This document shows positions 37,592-47,619 of a stretch of DNA of 64,000 nucleotides, one piece after another. The stretch covers positions 53,349,109 through 53,413,108 of the forward strand of contig NW_027184085.1 of NCBI RefSeq assembly GCF_041296385.1, read 5' to 3'. The position numbers and the translations under genes are program-made. A model generated the notes under the pieces. It was given only the letters and a program-made list of their open reading frames with translations. It was not told the DNA's origin and made no database searches. The first letter of the stretch is position 1; each line of letters begins with the position of its first letter. Source of the DNA: Aphelocoma coerulescens. Lineage: Eukaryota; Chordata; Aves; Passeriformes; Corvidae.

Positions 37592-39709
37592 ATAGGAGTT
37601 AAACATACACATCCCCAGCAGGAAGTTTATATCCAAGTTACGGGAGCCCTTGTTAGGGGAAATTTTCATTTTTTGAGGGGGGAATTAAAACGTTTTGTTC
37701 ATTGGTTATTTGAGTATTTTCCCAGTGTTTCTCGGGAATTAGTTCTTACAAAAGATTTTTGTAAGGCGAGGTTAGGATCAAGTTGGGTGTTTTACAATGC
37801 AGAGGGGATTTTTCAGTGGGGAAGTTTTATCCTTTATTTGCAACAATTATTAAATGTGTTAAGGGTATTGGGGAAAGTTAGGGGAATGTTAACCCCAGTT
37901 TAAAAACCCCTTCACCGTGTTCTTCTCCCTGCGTCCCTGGACCCTCTTCCCCATTTCAGGAGAGATCGGGAGATGGATCCCACCCAAGGGCGCAGGATTG
38001 CTACCATCTTCCTGACATCTCCCAAGTCTCCTCTGTCCCCTTCCCAGGACAGCACTGGCCATGCTGTCCTGGGCTCTTCCCTAACCCTCTTGCCAATGCC
38101 CACATACCCAGTTGCTTCACCCTCATTTATCCCCCAAGATGGTGCTGGCAACGTGGCCAGCCCTGCCATCTTGTCCTCTCCTTCTCCATGTTTTCCCGCC
38201 CTTACCCCAGCCACACGAAATGGCACCGATCACACAGCAGCGGCCATTTCCAAGATTCACGACCCGCCTCTGCCCTTTCTCGCACATGTCATCGTGCCCA
38301 GCCCCTCCTCTGTTGTTAGCTCCTCCTGAGCATCGATGGGTGTGTCTGCGTTGGGCCCCTCTCCTTCCATTGGGAATCCTCTTCTGGCTGCAGAGCCTGC
38401 CTCTCCCTCCTATGTTCCCACCCCTTCCACGGGTGGAACCCGCTTTCAGTTCCCATGCTACTAGGATTGGAAGTGGGTGTGGTGGCAAGCGGAAGGATGC
38501 CATCTTGGTGTCCACTGCTGCTCAACACCAGGCAGCTCTGCTATGCCAAAAGTCCCGCACCCCTGCCAGGCACTCTCCCCCCTCTTCGGAGGAAGAGAGC
38601 AGTGATTCCTCTGATTCCGATGCTGGGTCAGAGGATCACTGGGCCTTGGTGAGAAGGCAGGTGGTCAGGGACGGTAACTGGGAGCTGGCAGATAAAATAT
38701 TGCTGTACACAGCCCCAGTTATTTATAACGGGGGGGGGGCATGGGGAGGAATTCCCATTGGTAACCCATCCCCTATCAGCAGTTGAAGGAGCTATGCAAG
38801 GCCAGAAAAGACTATGGGCAGGGGTCACCTTATTTTAAAAATTTATTTCGAGTCACTTGCTCCACTCACACCCTGGTACCCCATGACATCAAGAATGTTA
38901 TGTTGTGTCTCCTCTCTTCTGCGGAGTATATGCTGTGGGAGAGAACCTGGAAGAAACATCTAAGGGGGCTCCTACAGACGTACCAGGGGGATGGTACCAG
39001 GGCTCATTTAGCATCTGAGCAGTTGAGTGGAGAAGGTGATTTTGAAAGATCCCAAGACCAGGCAAAGGACCTCCCCAAAGCTGTTCTCAAGGACATCAAA
39101 AGGGTCTCCAGACACCTGATGATGCCACCCCCACCCTGAACTTTGCCGACATTCTTTGTCAGGGTATAGAGGAGTCATTTATTAAGTTTGTAGACCACCT
39201 AAAAAATGCTATTGAGAGGCAGATCGAGAATGCAGAACTTGGCAAAGGCGAATTATAATGCAGACTGCAAGAAGATACTGAGGGCTCTGCCTCTCGACCC
39301 AGAGGCTACCATCGACCAGATGAAAGAAGCCTGTGCCAAACTAACAACTACAGAGCACATGATAGCCATGGCGGTCTCTAAGGGGGTGGCGGAATTCCTC
39401 ATGGCCTCGTCTGGGGACAAGCAACATTGCTTCCATTGTGGTGAGCCTGCTCACTTTATCAAGGACTGCCCAGAACACCGGGCTTTAAAGGACTTACAAT
39501 TACCTGGGGAATGCCCTTGGCCTCACCAGTACCGCCCAGACCATCGGTGGCGGCAGGGAAACTACTTGGGATGGCCCCGCACAATGACATCAAATGCGCT
39601 GCAGTTCCGTCCTACCCTGCCCATCATCACAGAGACTCAGGTACCAGAAGGTATGTTCAGGAGTACACCAACCAGGAGCTCCAAGTCTCCAAGGCTTACC
39701 CGCACCTAA
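37592..39709 (+). pseudogene. gag: ERV1 gag (matrix, capsid, nucleocapsid), disrupted
   Basis: Structural polyprotein of the retroviral core. The matrix-like frame runs from about 37,592 to 37,903. Its expected start codon position reads ATA, followed by a Gly codon, as is usual for a myristoylated matrix. A Pro/Ser-rich linker follows from 37,973, then an acidic Ser/Asp/Glu stretch at about 38,580-38,630 in another frame. Capsid N-terminal sequence spans 38,780-39,136. The major homology region (QGIEESFIKFVDHL, about 39,160-39,200) is in yet another frame. A single CCHC zinc knuckle (CFHCGEPAHFIKDC) lies at 39,428-39,469. At least three frameshifts and several stops break it; one lies near a 9-G run at about 38,730. 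It could not make Gag. Confidence 0.88.
39556..39562 (+). promoter_or_regulatory. -1 ribosomal frameshift heptamer (gag to pro)
   Basis: GGGAAAC falls in the correct phase (GGA AAC as gag codons Gly-Asn). Slipping back one base enters exactly the frame of the downstream dUTPase-like/protease segment. This is the type of heptamer used at the gag-pro junction of betaretroviruses. A downstream pseudoknot was not assessed. Confidence 0.75.
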
Positions 39710-40302
39710 CGGTATGTTCCTGGCACCAACTGGTGAGTGCCCTATCAATCCAGCTTGATGATGAGAGCATATACGGAATCCCCACAGGACAGTTTGGGCT
39801 CCCAGATGGCCTATGTGACATTCTGATCACAGGCAATGGACTTTATGGGCCTGACGAACTTTACATTACTCCAGAAGTTCAGACTGGCAGCCCCAATGAT
39901 GAAATTTACGTGACTGTCTCATGCAATGTTCCCCCTTGTTATGTGTATCAAGGGATGGCCATTGCACAGTTTTTTCTTCTGCCACAACACAGAGACTGGG
40001 TCCTGGAGAACCTGACAGTGTGCTGGGCTGAGGCTGTGGGCTGTGACAGACCTTTGATAGAGTGTGGCCTGTCCAATAAAGGTGTTAAATATTATCTTCC
40101 AGGGAGATAATGTCACCATTCCAGGGATGGCGGACACTGGAGTGGATGTTACCATCATTGCCCATTCCGAGTGGCCGCGGGACTGGGAGCTGAGACCGGC
40201 AGCTGGGACCATCTCAGGCATTGGAGGTGCTGTCGTCTCCATGTGCAGCAAGAATAACATCACCATGGAGGGACCCGAGGGTTGGATTGCTACCATCTGA
40301 CC
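39563..40302 (+). pseudogene. pro: ERV1 pro: dUTPase-like domain and aspartic protease, disrupted
   Basis: In the -1 frame, about 39,720-40,020 shows a dUTPase-like pattern: PTGQFGLPDG, a GLYGP turn, DEIYVTVSCNVP, and MAIAQFFLLP. A frameshift at about 40,070-40,105 then moves the reading to the protease core. There the active-site loop reads ADTGVDVTII (about 40,131-40,160) with the catalytic Asp kept. A GIGG flap-like element follows, and a TGA at 40,298-40,300 cuts off the last strand, whose LWGRDLL-like remnant follows out of the open frame. The dUTPase-before-protease order is characteristic of betaretroviruses. In this copy, Pro is inactive. Confidence 0.8.
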
Positions 40303-40419
40303 CTACGTGATAAGAGCAGGTACCATATTATGGGGCAGGGACCTCTTGTTCCAATGGGGGACTTGGCTAGAAATCCCAACACTACCCTGGGATTTCTATT
40401 TGGGGCCACTGTGGAGTGT

Positions 40420-42908
40420 GACACCCCACTGTTGACCTGGAAAACCGATGATCCGGTGTGGGTGGACGGACCAGTGGCTTCTCTCTACTGAGAAATTATG
40501 TGCTCTAGAGTCCCTCATGGAGGAGAAGCTTTCCAAGGGCCACATAGTCCCCACCAACAGCCCCTGGAACTCCCCTGTCTTTGTCCTTAAAAAACCTGGC
40601 AAGAACAGGTGGAGGCCCTTCCACAACCTCAGAAAAATCAATGAGGTCATTGAGGACATGGGTCCTTTGCAGCCTGGTCTGCCCTCCCCCTCCATGCTAC
40701 CGCAATAATGGAGACTGGCAGCCATAGACATCAAAGACTGCTTTTTTAATATCCCCCTCCATCCTTGAGATGCACCCCGGTTTGCCTTCTCAGTCCCATC
40801 CCTGAACAGGCAGGCCCCTCTTAAACGGTACCACTGGTGAGTTCTCCCCCAGGGGATTAAGAACTCATCGCCCATCTGCCAATGGTATGTGGCCCACATC
40901 CTCTCACCCATAAGAAAGACCTTCCCAGATGCCATCATTCTCCATTGTATCTTAATCTGGGAAATCTTAATTTGTTCCAAGCAGTCCTGCTTGGACATTG
41001 TGTGAAATAAGACAATAAAAACCATTGAGGAAGCCAGATTTGAGATCCGTGAAGACAAAATCCAATGGGCCTGCCCCTGGACTTACCTGGGTCTCCAGAT
41101 TGGTGAGCAGACCATCGTACCCCAGCAGTTCTCCATCAGGGACAACTTGAGAACCCTCCACAACCTACACCAGTTCTGTGGGACCATCAACTGGGCGCGT
41201 CCCCTGCTGGGGATTAAAACGGAGGACCTCGCGCCACTCTTCAATCTCCTCCGAGGCAGCAAGGACCTCGACTTGCCCCATACCATCACCCCAGAGGCCC
41301 AGGAATCCATCTGCAATGTCCAGGAGGCACTAACTTCATGGCAGGCGCACTGGACTGACCCGACCTTCCCATTCCACCTAGTGATCCTGGGTAAGTCACC
41401 CCAGCTCCACTCCTTAATATTCCAATGGGACTCAACACTGAAGGACCCACTCCTTATCATCAAGTGGGTCTTTTTCCACAATCAGCCAGTTAAAACCATC
41501 ACCATCCCACAAGATCTTATGGCTCAGCTGATCAAGGCCGGGGCATGCCTCCACATCCTTGCAGGGTGTGACTTCTCATGCATTTATTTACCGTTAACCA
41601 CATGGGTTCTGGAGCATTTGCTCCAAACCAACGAGCATCTCCTGTTCACTCTAGAAGCTACACGGGCCAAATTTCCGTACATAAACCTAGTCACAAACTT
41701 TTTAATTCGGTCTTCCATTTGGCCCCAAAATCGCTACAAAGTCGGACACCCCTAAGAGCCCTGACAGTTTTCACCGATGGCTCAGGGGGATCCCACAAGT
41801 CCATCATGACTTGGAGGGATCCAAGGACGCAGAAGTGCGAGTCTGACATCCAGATTGTTGAAGGATCCCCACAAACTGCCAAATTGGCGGCTGTCGTCAG
41901 GACCTTTGAGAGGTTCAAGGAACCCATCAATTTGGTAACCAATTCGGCATATGTAGCCAGTGTAGCTACCAGGGCTGAACTCCTTTGTTAAAGGAGGTGA
42001 CCAACCCAAATTTACAAAACTTGCTCTCAAAATTGATCTACCTCCTCTTCTACCGAGAACAACCCTACCACATAATGCATGTGAGGTCACACACCAATCT
42101 TTCAGGGCCAATTGTGGAAGGCAATAGGAGAGCAGATGCCTTGTCAATGCCCGTCCAGAGTGCCAACATCCTGGACATCTTTTCCCAGGCCAAGCTGAGC
42201 CATGGCTTTTTTCATCAAAATGTGCCCGCCTTGGTCTGCATGTTCCATCTGCCACAGGACCAAGCAAGGGCAATAGTAGCCACCTGCCCTAACTGCCAGC
42301 ACCACCAGCTACTGTTGCTGGGCTCTGGGATCAATCCCCAGGGTCTGAATAGCTGTCAGTTGTGGCAGACCAACATTACTCATTACCCTGCTTTTGGTGG
42401 GCAAAAATATATACATGTGTCAATAGACACATTTTCTGGAGCAGTGTTTGCATCGGCCCATGCGGGAGAGAAGGCCAAAGATGTCACCGGGCACTTCCTC
42501 CTCGCATTTGCCACCTTGGGTGTCCCACAAGAAACAAAAATGAACAATGGCCCTGCTTACACCTCCCACAAACTCCATGACTTCTTCAACCAGTAGGGGG
42601 TGAAGCACGGCACTGGCATACCCCATTCTCCCACCGGACAGTCAGTTGTGGAGAGGGCCCATGGCACCATCAAGTGGGTCCTCAATCAGCAGTGGGGAGG
42701 GACAGAGACTAGTCCTCCCATTGAGAGGCTCTGTAAGGCCCTTTTTACTATCTATTTCCTAAACAGTTTGTTTATGGAGTCAACCTCCCCCCCCATATTC
42801 CGGCACTTCTCAAATTCGGCCAGAGCTATGATCAATGAGAAGCCGCTGGTGCTGATTAAGGATCCGGAGACCCAGCAAATATCGGGCCCTTTCCCACTGA
42901 TAACCTAG
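40420..42908 (+). pseudogene. pol: ERV1 pol: RT, RNase H, integrase, disrupted
   Basis: RT occupies about 40,420-41,755. It keeps [12 protein letters not shown] and the first catalytic Asp (40,727), but has in-frame stops at 40,706, 40,766, 40,838 and 41,003, and no Asp pair at the second catalytic motif (40,943-40,975). RNase H follows after a frameshift at about 41,750: the first acid is kept (Asp, 41,776), the second reads Lys (41,881) and the third Asn (41,941). A further frameshift at about 41,985 leads to integrase, with an HX3H...CPNC zinc site at about 42,201-42,296. Both catalytic Asp positions read Asn (42,372 and 42,543), the Glu is kept, and there is a stop at 42,594. Integrase is otherwise open to 42,908. 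No Pol activity is expected. Confidence 0.92.
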
Positions 42909-43431
42909 GGGAGGGAGTATGCCTGTGTTTCTACACCACTGGGCCCCAAGTAGCTGCCAGGCAAGAACACCAAGCCCTACACTAGGCTAGCAAACACTGC
43001 TCCCGAGCACACCACTGTGCTGGAAACCAACACTGAACAGCCAAAGGATTAAACGACCGCAGCATGGAGCGGAGGTGGCGCTGATCACCACCTCAGACAC
43101 TGACCTGCCATCCAGCAACCAGTCTCTACCAGTCAAGCCACAAGCGGATAAGTCATAAGCCCCTTCTGCTGTTTCCCCACCAGTTACCCTTCCCTACCTC
43201 CACCCCTCCGCTTTACCCTCTCCCCAACCACAACTCACAATCTCCCTGCTGCTGAGAGGTGCTGCCCTCCTCAGCTCAACCCTTCCGCTGTCGCCAAGGG
43301 GCACTTCCTGCCTTGCCCTTGGCTTACCTACCTCAACCCATCCATTCTACTCTTCCCAAGTCCACACTCCCCAATACCCCTGAGCAATTTGTTATGGTGC
43401 ACCCCCTCACCTCAGTGGATTTTTTTTATTT

Positions 43432-43448
43432 AATAAAGAAAGGGGAGT
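43432..43448 (+). other. Second polypurine-tract-like sequence upstream of env
   Basis: AATAAAGAAAGGGGAGT matches the 3' polypurine tract (48,461-48,477) at 16 of 17 positions, and both are preceded by a T-rich run. No LTR follows. It may be a copied 3' tract from recombination or a central-tract-like element. Confidence 0.6.
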
Positions 43449-43567
43449 ACAGGAATGTAGAGAGGGAAGGAAAGAAATATTCCCCCCTCCCCGAAATCAC
43501 AAATTTTCTAATAGTTTCATTTGAAACCCTAGCAGAAGCGACCACCAGAGCCCCTGCCCATGACATC

Positions 43568-44045
43568 ATGAGGCCCAGCACTTACCTCATCGTCTTCTGG
43601 ATGCTCCTGATGTCATCAAGCGTGGATGCCTGGATTGTGCTGCAGCCTAAGGAGAACCTGTGGGTGACCCTGGCCAAGACCCTCTAACAAGATAACATCT
43701 GCTTGTCTGTGGGTGGCGTGGATAACCCTTTGGCCACATGCCTGGTTGCGATTCCCCTGAAGCCTAATGAATACCTTCATGGAGAAGAGGCCCAACCGGG
43801 TGGACATCTGGGATGAGTGGACAAGGATGCTCCCACATACACCAGAGGATCCCCAGGAATTGGACCTTCTGGCATCCTCCAGGGCCATATATTGTATTTG
43901 ATTTGGGTACAAACTAAACCTCAAAGACCAACTAGGATCAGGCTGTCACAAGTCCATCTTTGTAAAAGATGTGACGCCCACCAAAAAAGCTTACAATTTG
44001 GCCAGTTGGTACAATTACACCAGTCCCACACTGTCCATGTGATGC
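43568..44045 (+). pseudogene. env: ERV1 env, surface-subunit N-terminal part, disrupted
   Basis: Starts at the Met at 43,568 with a hydrophobic signal-peptide-like segment (YLIVFWMLLMSS), then WIVLQPKENLWVTLAKTL, typical of the start of a retroviral surface subunit. An in-frame TAA lies at 43,685. Env-like reading continues in other frames with an Asn-Tyr-Thr glycosylation site near 44,015. It is cut at 44,045 by the ERV3 LTR. Confidence 0.7.
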
Positions 44046-44318
44046 TGTCGGCCCGTCGTGGCTAAAGGCCGCTGCGTCCTCCCGGAAAGTGTCCCAGATG
44101 AGGCTGCTTTGGCTGGCACCACACCACTCGGCACTCAGCCTCCACACAACAGAGCTGGGCTCCACCAACAGAAGCCACAGGCACGTACGCCACTGGATAG
44201 CTGTTGAGTGCGTCACCAAGAGTAGAGAGGCGGGAGGGGTCCTTCGCATAGACTTCCATGGCAGTTTATTGCTGAACGCGTGAAGGGTTCCAGGGGTGAA
44301 GGACCAAGAATACAAGAG

Positions 44319-44646
44319 TTTTGGGGCCGAGTGCTGGAGAGCTGGCCAGAGTAACGACATGTTCACCAATACGATTTGAGCATCGTTCTCCCTTTATTGT
44401 TTAACTATGCAAGCTTATCTCTACTTTTGCAAAGATTCACACCCAGTCCCTCTAGACAGCCTCTAAGCAGCAGGGGAGCTGACCAGTGTATAACTTTGCC
44501 AAGGACTTTCAGGGCTGCCTGCAGCCACATGCTTTCCAGGCTTGCCTGCAGCCAGGGGCCAGTTCAGGGGCTTTTCTCAGCAACCCTGGGTTGTCCAATC
44601 TTTCCAGGGGTATCATATGCCCCTGTTCCACCAGGAATCCCTCTAC
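44319..44646 (-). repeat. ERV2 3' LTR
   Basis: About 328 bp and about 96% identical to 46,976-47,306. AATAAA at 44,393-44,398 (minus). Confidence 0.85.
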
Positions 44647-44859
44647 ATATCCCCCATTTTCTTTTTGGGCAACCCAGGCCTGGTCGATAATCCTTCACAG
44701 CCCCGCTTTAATGCAAGAAAAAATGCATCCAAATACTATTAAGGCTTATATAACTACAAATAGCAATCGGCAGCCTTCTACTACCAAGGTACACGGCTAT
44801 CTGGTGATACCTATACTCTTAAGCTAATCTCTAATAGGGTCGTCTGTCTCCCGAAGGTT

Positions 44860-46680
44860 ATGCAGGCCTCTCTTCACTGCACCAGAAACAGGCTACTCTG
44901 CCCATCCGGGGACCAGGAGGTGGGCCAGCGGCCCTCATCCCCCTTTTACTCTGTGCCCCTCCTGTCAGTGCTGCGGCGATGACTTGTCCCTGCTTTTGCA
45001 TGACATTCTGCAGCGTTGCAGTAAATGCAGCTGTTTGAGACGACTACTCCGCATGGCTAGCATGCATGAGCATCTTGTCTACTCCTGCTCCCTGGGGCAG
45101 CGTGGCAAGAATTGTCTTAGTTTGCCTATTAGCATTTTCAAAGGCAAGGGTCCGGAACATTTGCTCCTGGAGCTCTTCAGAGAGCTTAGTTGCGTCCTTC
45201 AAGGCTGCTGACAGATGGTCAATGAACTGACCGTATGGCTCCGACAGCCCCTGTCAGGCTGCTGCATCTGGAGGAGACTTCTTCTTTTTGGGTACTGACA
45301 AACAAGGCTTTGTGGGCAAGAGTCTGTGATTACTGATGAATGATTGTGGGCATGGTCAGCTGCGTCACCATTGCTCCAAAAGCCCCGCTCCCAGTTAGCA
45401 TGTCGGCTTGGAGTGCATACAGTGGGTCTTGCGTATCACCTTGGTGTTTGTTAGCTTCTTCTTGTGCTAGCCACTTCCATGTTTGCTCCCAGAGCAGGAA
45501 CTGTGAAGGGGTCAACAACAGCTGTGCAATGCTGATGCAATCATTAGGACACAGGACATCTGCTGTAAAGATAAACTGCAGGATGCTCCGTGTAGCTTTG
45601 GACATAAGCTGTGCATGGTGACCATTTGTTTTGCTTGCTGCAAGATCTTCCCAGTCATGGGGTTCCCACCTTGCGGTGTCCCCCTGTATCAGTACAGGGC
45701 AGGCCAGGGCATCTATGGCTTGCCAATCTCCTTCAATGATTGCATTTCGGACAACTCCATTCCATCTCCTTCGCAATGGGTCAGTCCTCACTGTCGGGGC
45801 TGATGGAGGCGATGGCTGCACCTCCTCTCGCGGGAAGGGAGAGGCCATAGGCCCTGTGCCCAGTTCTCCCAATGGGAACAGAGGAGTTCTGGTGGCTGTC
45901 TTGACTGGTGGGTCCACGGGATGCCACGGTGCTGATGGTGTGGTTTCGCAAGCCTTAGACTCCAGTGCATCCTGACACGTAGACAATTCAGCAAGCTTCT
46001 TGATTACTTCATGCACCATCTCTTGGTGCTTCTCCTCCTCTTAGGGCTGACCCCCAGCAGTCCTGGCTGGCTCTGGCTCTGCAGGCGACAAAGTCGTGGA
46101 GGCTGCTTCACAGTCAGACAATGATCTGCTGTCCAGCAGAGGGGAGTGACGCACTGCCGTTTTCGGTCGGCAGCTAGGCCCACTTGCTTCTCCTCTGCTC
46201 GCCTGCGCCCCTCCCCCAGAGTCGGGAGGCTGTACTTCTGCCTTTGCTACCAGTTCTGCCTCAGGTGTCTGTGAGGTAACTTCCTTCCCCGTCGCGTCCA
46301 GCAGCTCCCGCAGCGAACATACGGGTGCTGTTGCTCCCTTCATTGGTCAACCCACAGTCAGCCTGAAGAATCGTGCAACCCTGGACTCCGCCCTGGCCTC
46401 CAGCTACCACTCTGTGAGACCCCCCTCTCTTTCTTTTCCGGGGCCACCACCCCCCAGCGCCTCCATGGCTGCTGCAGCCACCTTCCTCTCTGCTTTCATT
46501 TCTGTGAGGGTATTAGTCACAGCTCTCCATGATAATCCCAGAGCTTTTGCTTCTTTATCTTCCTTTCCACCCTCAATTGTGGACTGCCACAGTTTGTTTC
46601 CAATTTCCTACCACTCTTCGGTTGAGAACAAAAGTGAAGTGCATTTCAAAAACCCTGTTCCCAGGCCCACGTAATTAGAG
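44860..46680 (-). pseudogene. gag: ERV2 gag, disrupted and 3'-truncated
   Basis: One minus-strand frame runs through a matrix-like part (about 46,620-46,400, with stops), a Met at 46,343 opening 100 codons rich in Pro/Ser/Ala, a TAA at 46,038-46,040, then 229 open codons to 45,330 containing a capsid N-terminal domain (DWEDLAASK, FLLWEQTWKWLA, LTGSGAFG). A major-homology-like region (PYGQFIDHL) follows at about 45,240-45,210. The start of a zinc knuckle (CFWC) lies at about 44,885, where the sequence jumps to the 3' end of the element. There are several stops. It differs in sequence from ERV1 gag, so this is a separate lineage. Confidence 0.75.
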
Positions 46681-46955
46681 CATAGAGAACTCAATCTTTT
46701 ACAGTCCTGCCTCTCTTAGAGAGAATACTGGCTAGGAGACGAGTGGCAGCCTCGTATTCCATAGCTTCTTACCTGAGAGGGGCCCACTCAGCCATGCGAG
46801 CTCCAGTCTCCGGCTCCACTCAACGTTTTTGCCGGGACACTCCCGCTCCAGCTCTCCAGGCTCCTCACCATCTGTGCGATGATTTGGAGTCTTGTCGCAT
46901 CTAAGCAAACTGCATTTAAGCGAAAACAAACTGCATCTAAATGAAAATCACTAGA

Positions 46956-46973
46956 GTCCCTGCTCAGGCGCCA
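46956..46973 (-). other. ERV2 primer-binding site (tRNA-Lys type)
   Basis: On the minus strand TGGCGCCTGAGCAGGGAC lies just inside the 5' LTR. It agrees with a tRNA-Lys3-type site at all but two positions. Confidence 0.85.
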
Positions 46974-46975
46974 GG

Positions 46976-47306
46976 TTTTGGGGCCGAGTGCTGGAGAGCT
47001 GGCCAGAGTAACGACACGTTCACCAATACGATTTGAGCTTCGTTCTCTGCTTTATTGCTTACCTATACAAGCTTATATCTACTTTTGCAAAGATTCACAC
47101 CCAGTCCCTCTAGACAGCCTCTAAGCAGCAGGGGAGCTGACCAGTGTATAACTTTGCCAAGGACTTTCAGGGCTGCCTCAAGCCAGGTGCTTTCCAGGCT
47201 TGCCTGCAGCCAGGGGCCAGTTCAGGGGCTTTTCCTCAGCAACCCTGGGTTGTCCAATCTTTCCAGGGGTATCATATGCCCCTGTTCCACAAGGAATCCC
47301 TCTACA
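46976..47306 (-). repeat. ERV2 5' LTR
   Basis: About 331 bp, read on the minus strand from TGTAGAGGGATTCC. AATAAA lies at 47,051-47,056 (minus). The inner end is CCCCAAAA, so either the CA end is four bases inside or the terminus is non-canonical. Confidence 0.85.
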
Positions 47307-47619
47307 CAGGAGGGTCCAGGGTGTAAGTATGAGTGTGACAAGGGGCAGGGAGAGCATCAGAGACCAATGGTTTGAGGGTACCACGGCAGGTGGTGGGCCT
47401 TAGGGGGGGCCAGGGAACAGGAGCCAATGGGGAAATGTGGAGGGAGGAGCCAAGGACCAAGGGCTAATGGGGAAGCAGGGAAGGGAGAATATTCTAGGAC
47501 ATGAACTTATCAGGAGTACAGGGGGTGGAGATTTAGCAAACCAATCGGGGTAACAGAACTGGGGTACATTAACATGAAGTGGCAGAGAACCTTGGGAGAA
47601 GCCCTTTCAGACACCCTGC

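Larger units (their letters stand above)
44319..47306 (-). mobile_element. ERV2: gag-only provirus nested in the ERV3 LTR
   Basis: A minus-strand provirus of 2,988 bp: 5' LTR 47,306-46,976, Lys-type primer site, gag, then a large deletion of the pol and env region, polypurine tract (AAAGAAAATGGGGG on the minus strand, at about 44,651-44,664), and 3' LTR 44,646-44,319. The LTRs differ at about 13 of 328 sites (4%), less than ERV1, which is consistent with it being the inner and later insertion. Flanks CAAGAG (44,313-44,318) and CAGGAG (47,307-47,312) look like a 6-bp TSD with one mismatch. Confidence 0.85.
44046..47574 (-). mobile_element. ERV3 solo LTR inserted in ERV1 env, split by ERV2
   Basis: The two halves (47,307 to about 47,574 and 44,046-44,318) together form a 540-bp minus-strand LTR. 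The high-coordinate half has ATTGG/CCAAT-type boxes and a U3-like sequence. The low half begins with CTCTTGTATTCTTGG, has AATAAA (minus, 44,265-44,270) and ends CCGACA. U3-to-R organisation and the TTCTTGGTC block resemble ERV1's LTR distantly. The right boundary (TGTTAATG on the minus strand) is inferred. Flanks TGATGC and TGAAGT are only a 4/6 match as a TSD. Confidence 0.65.
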
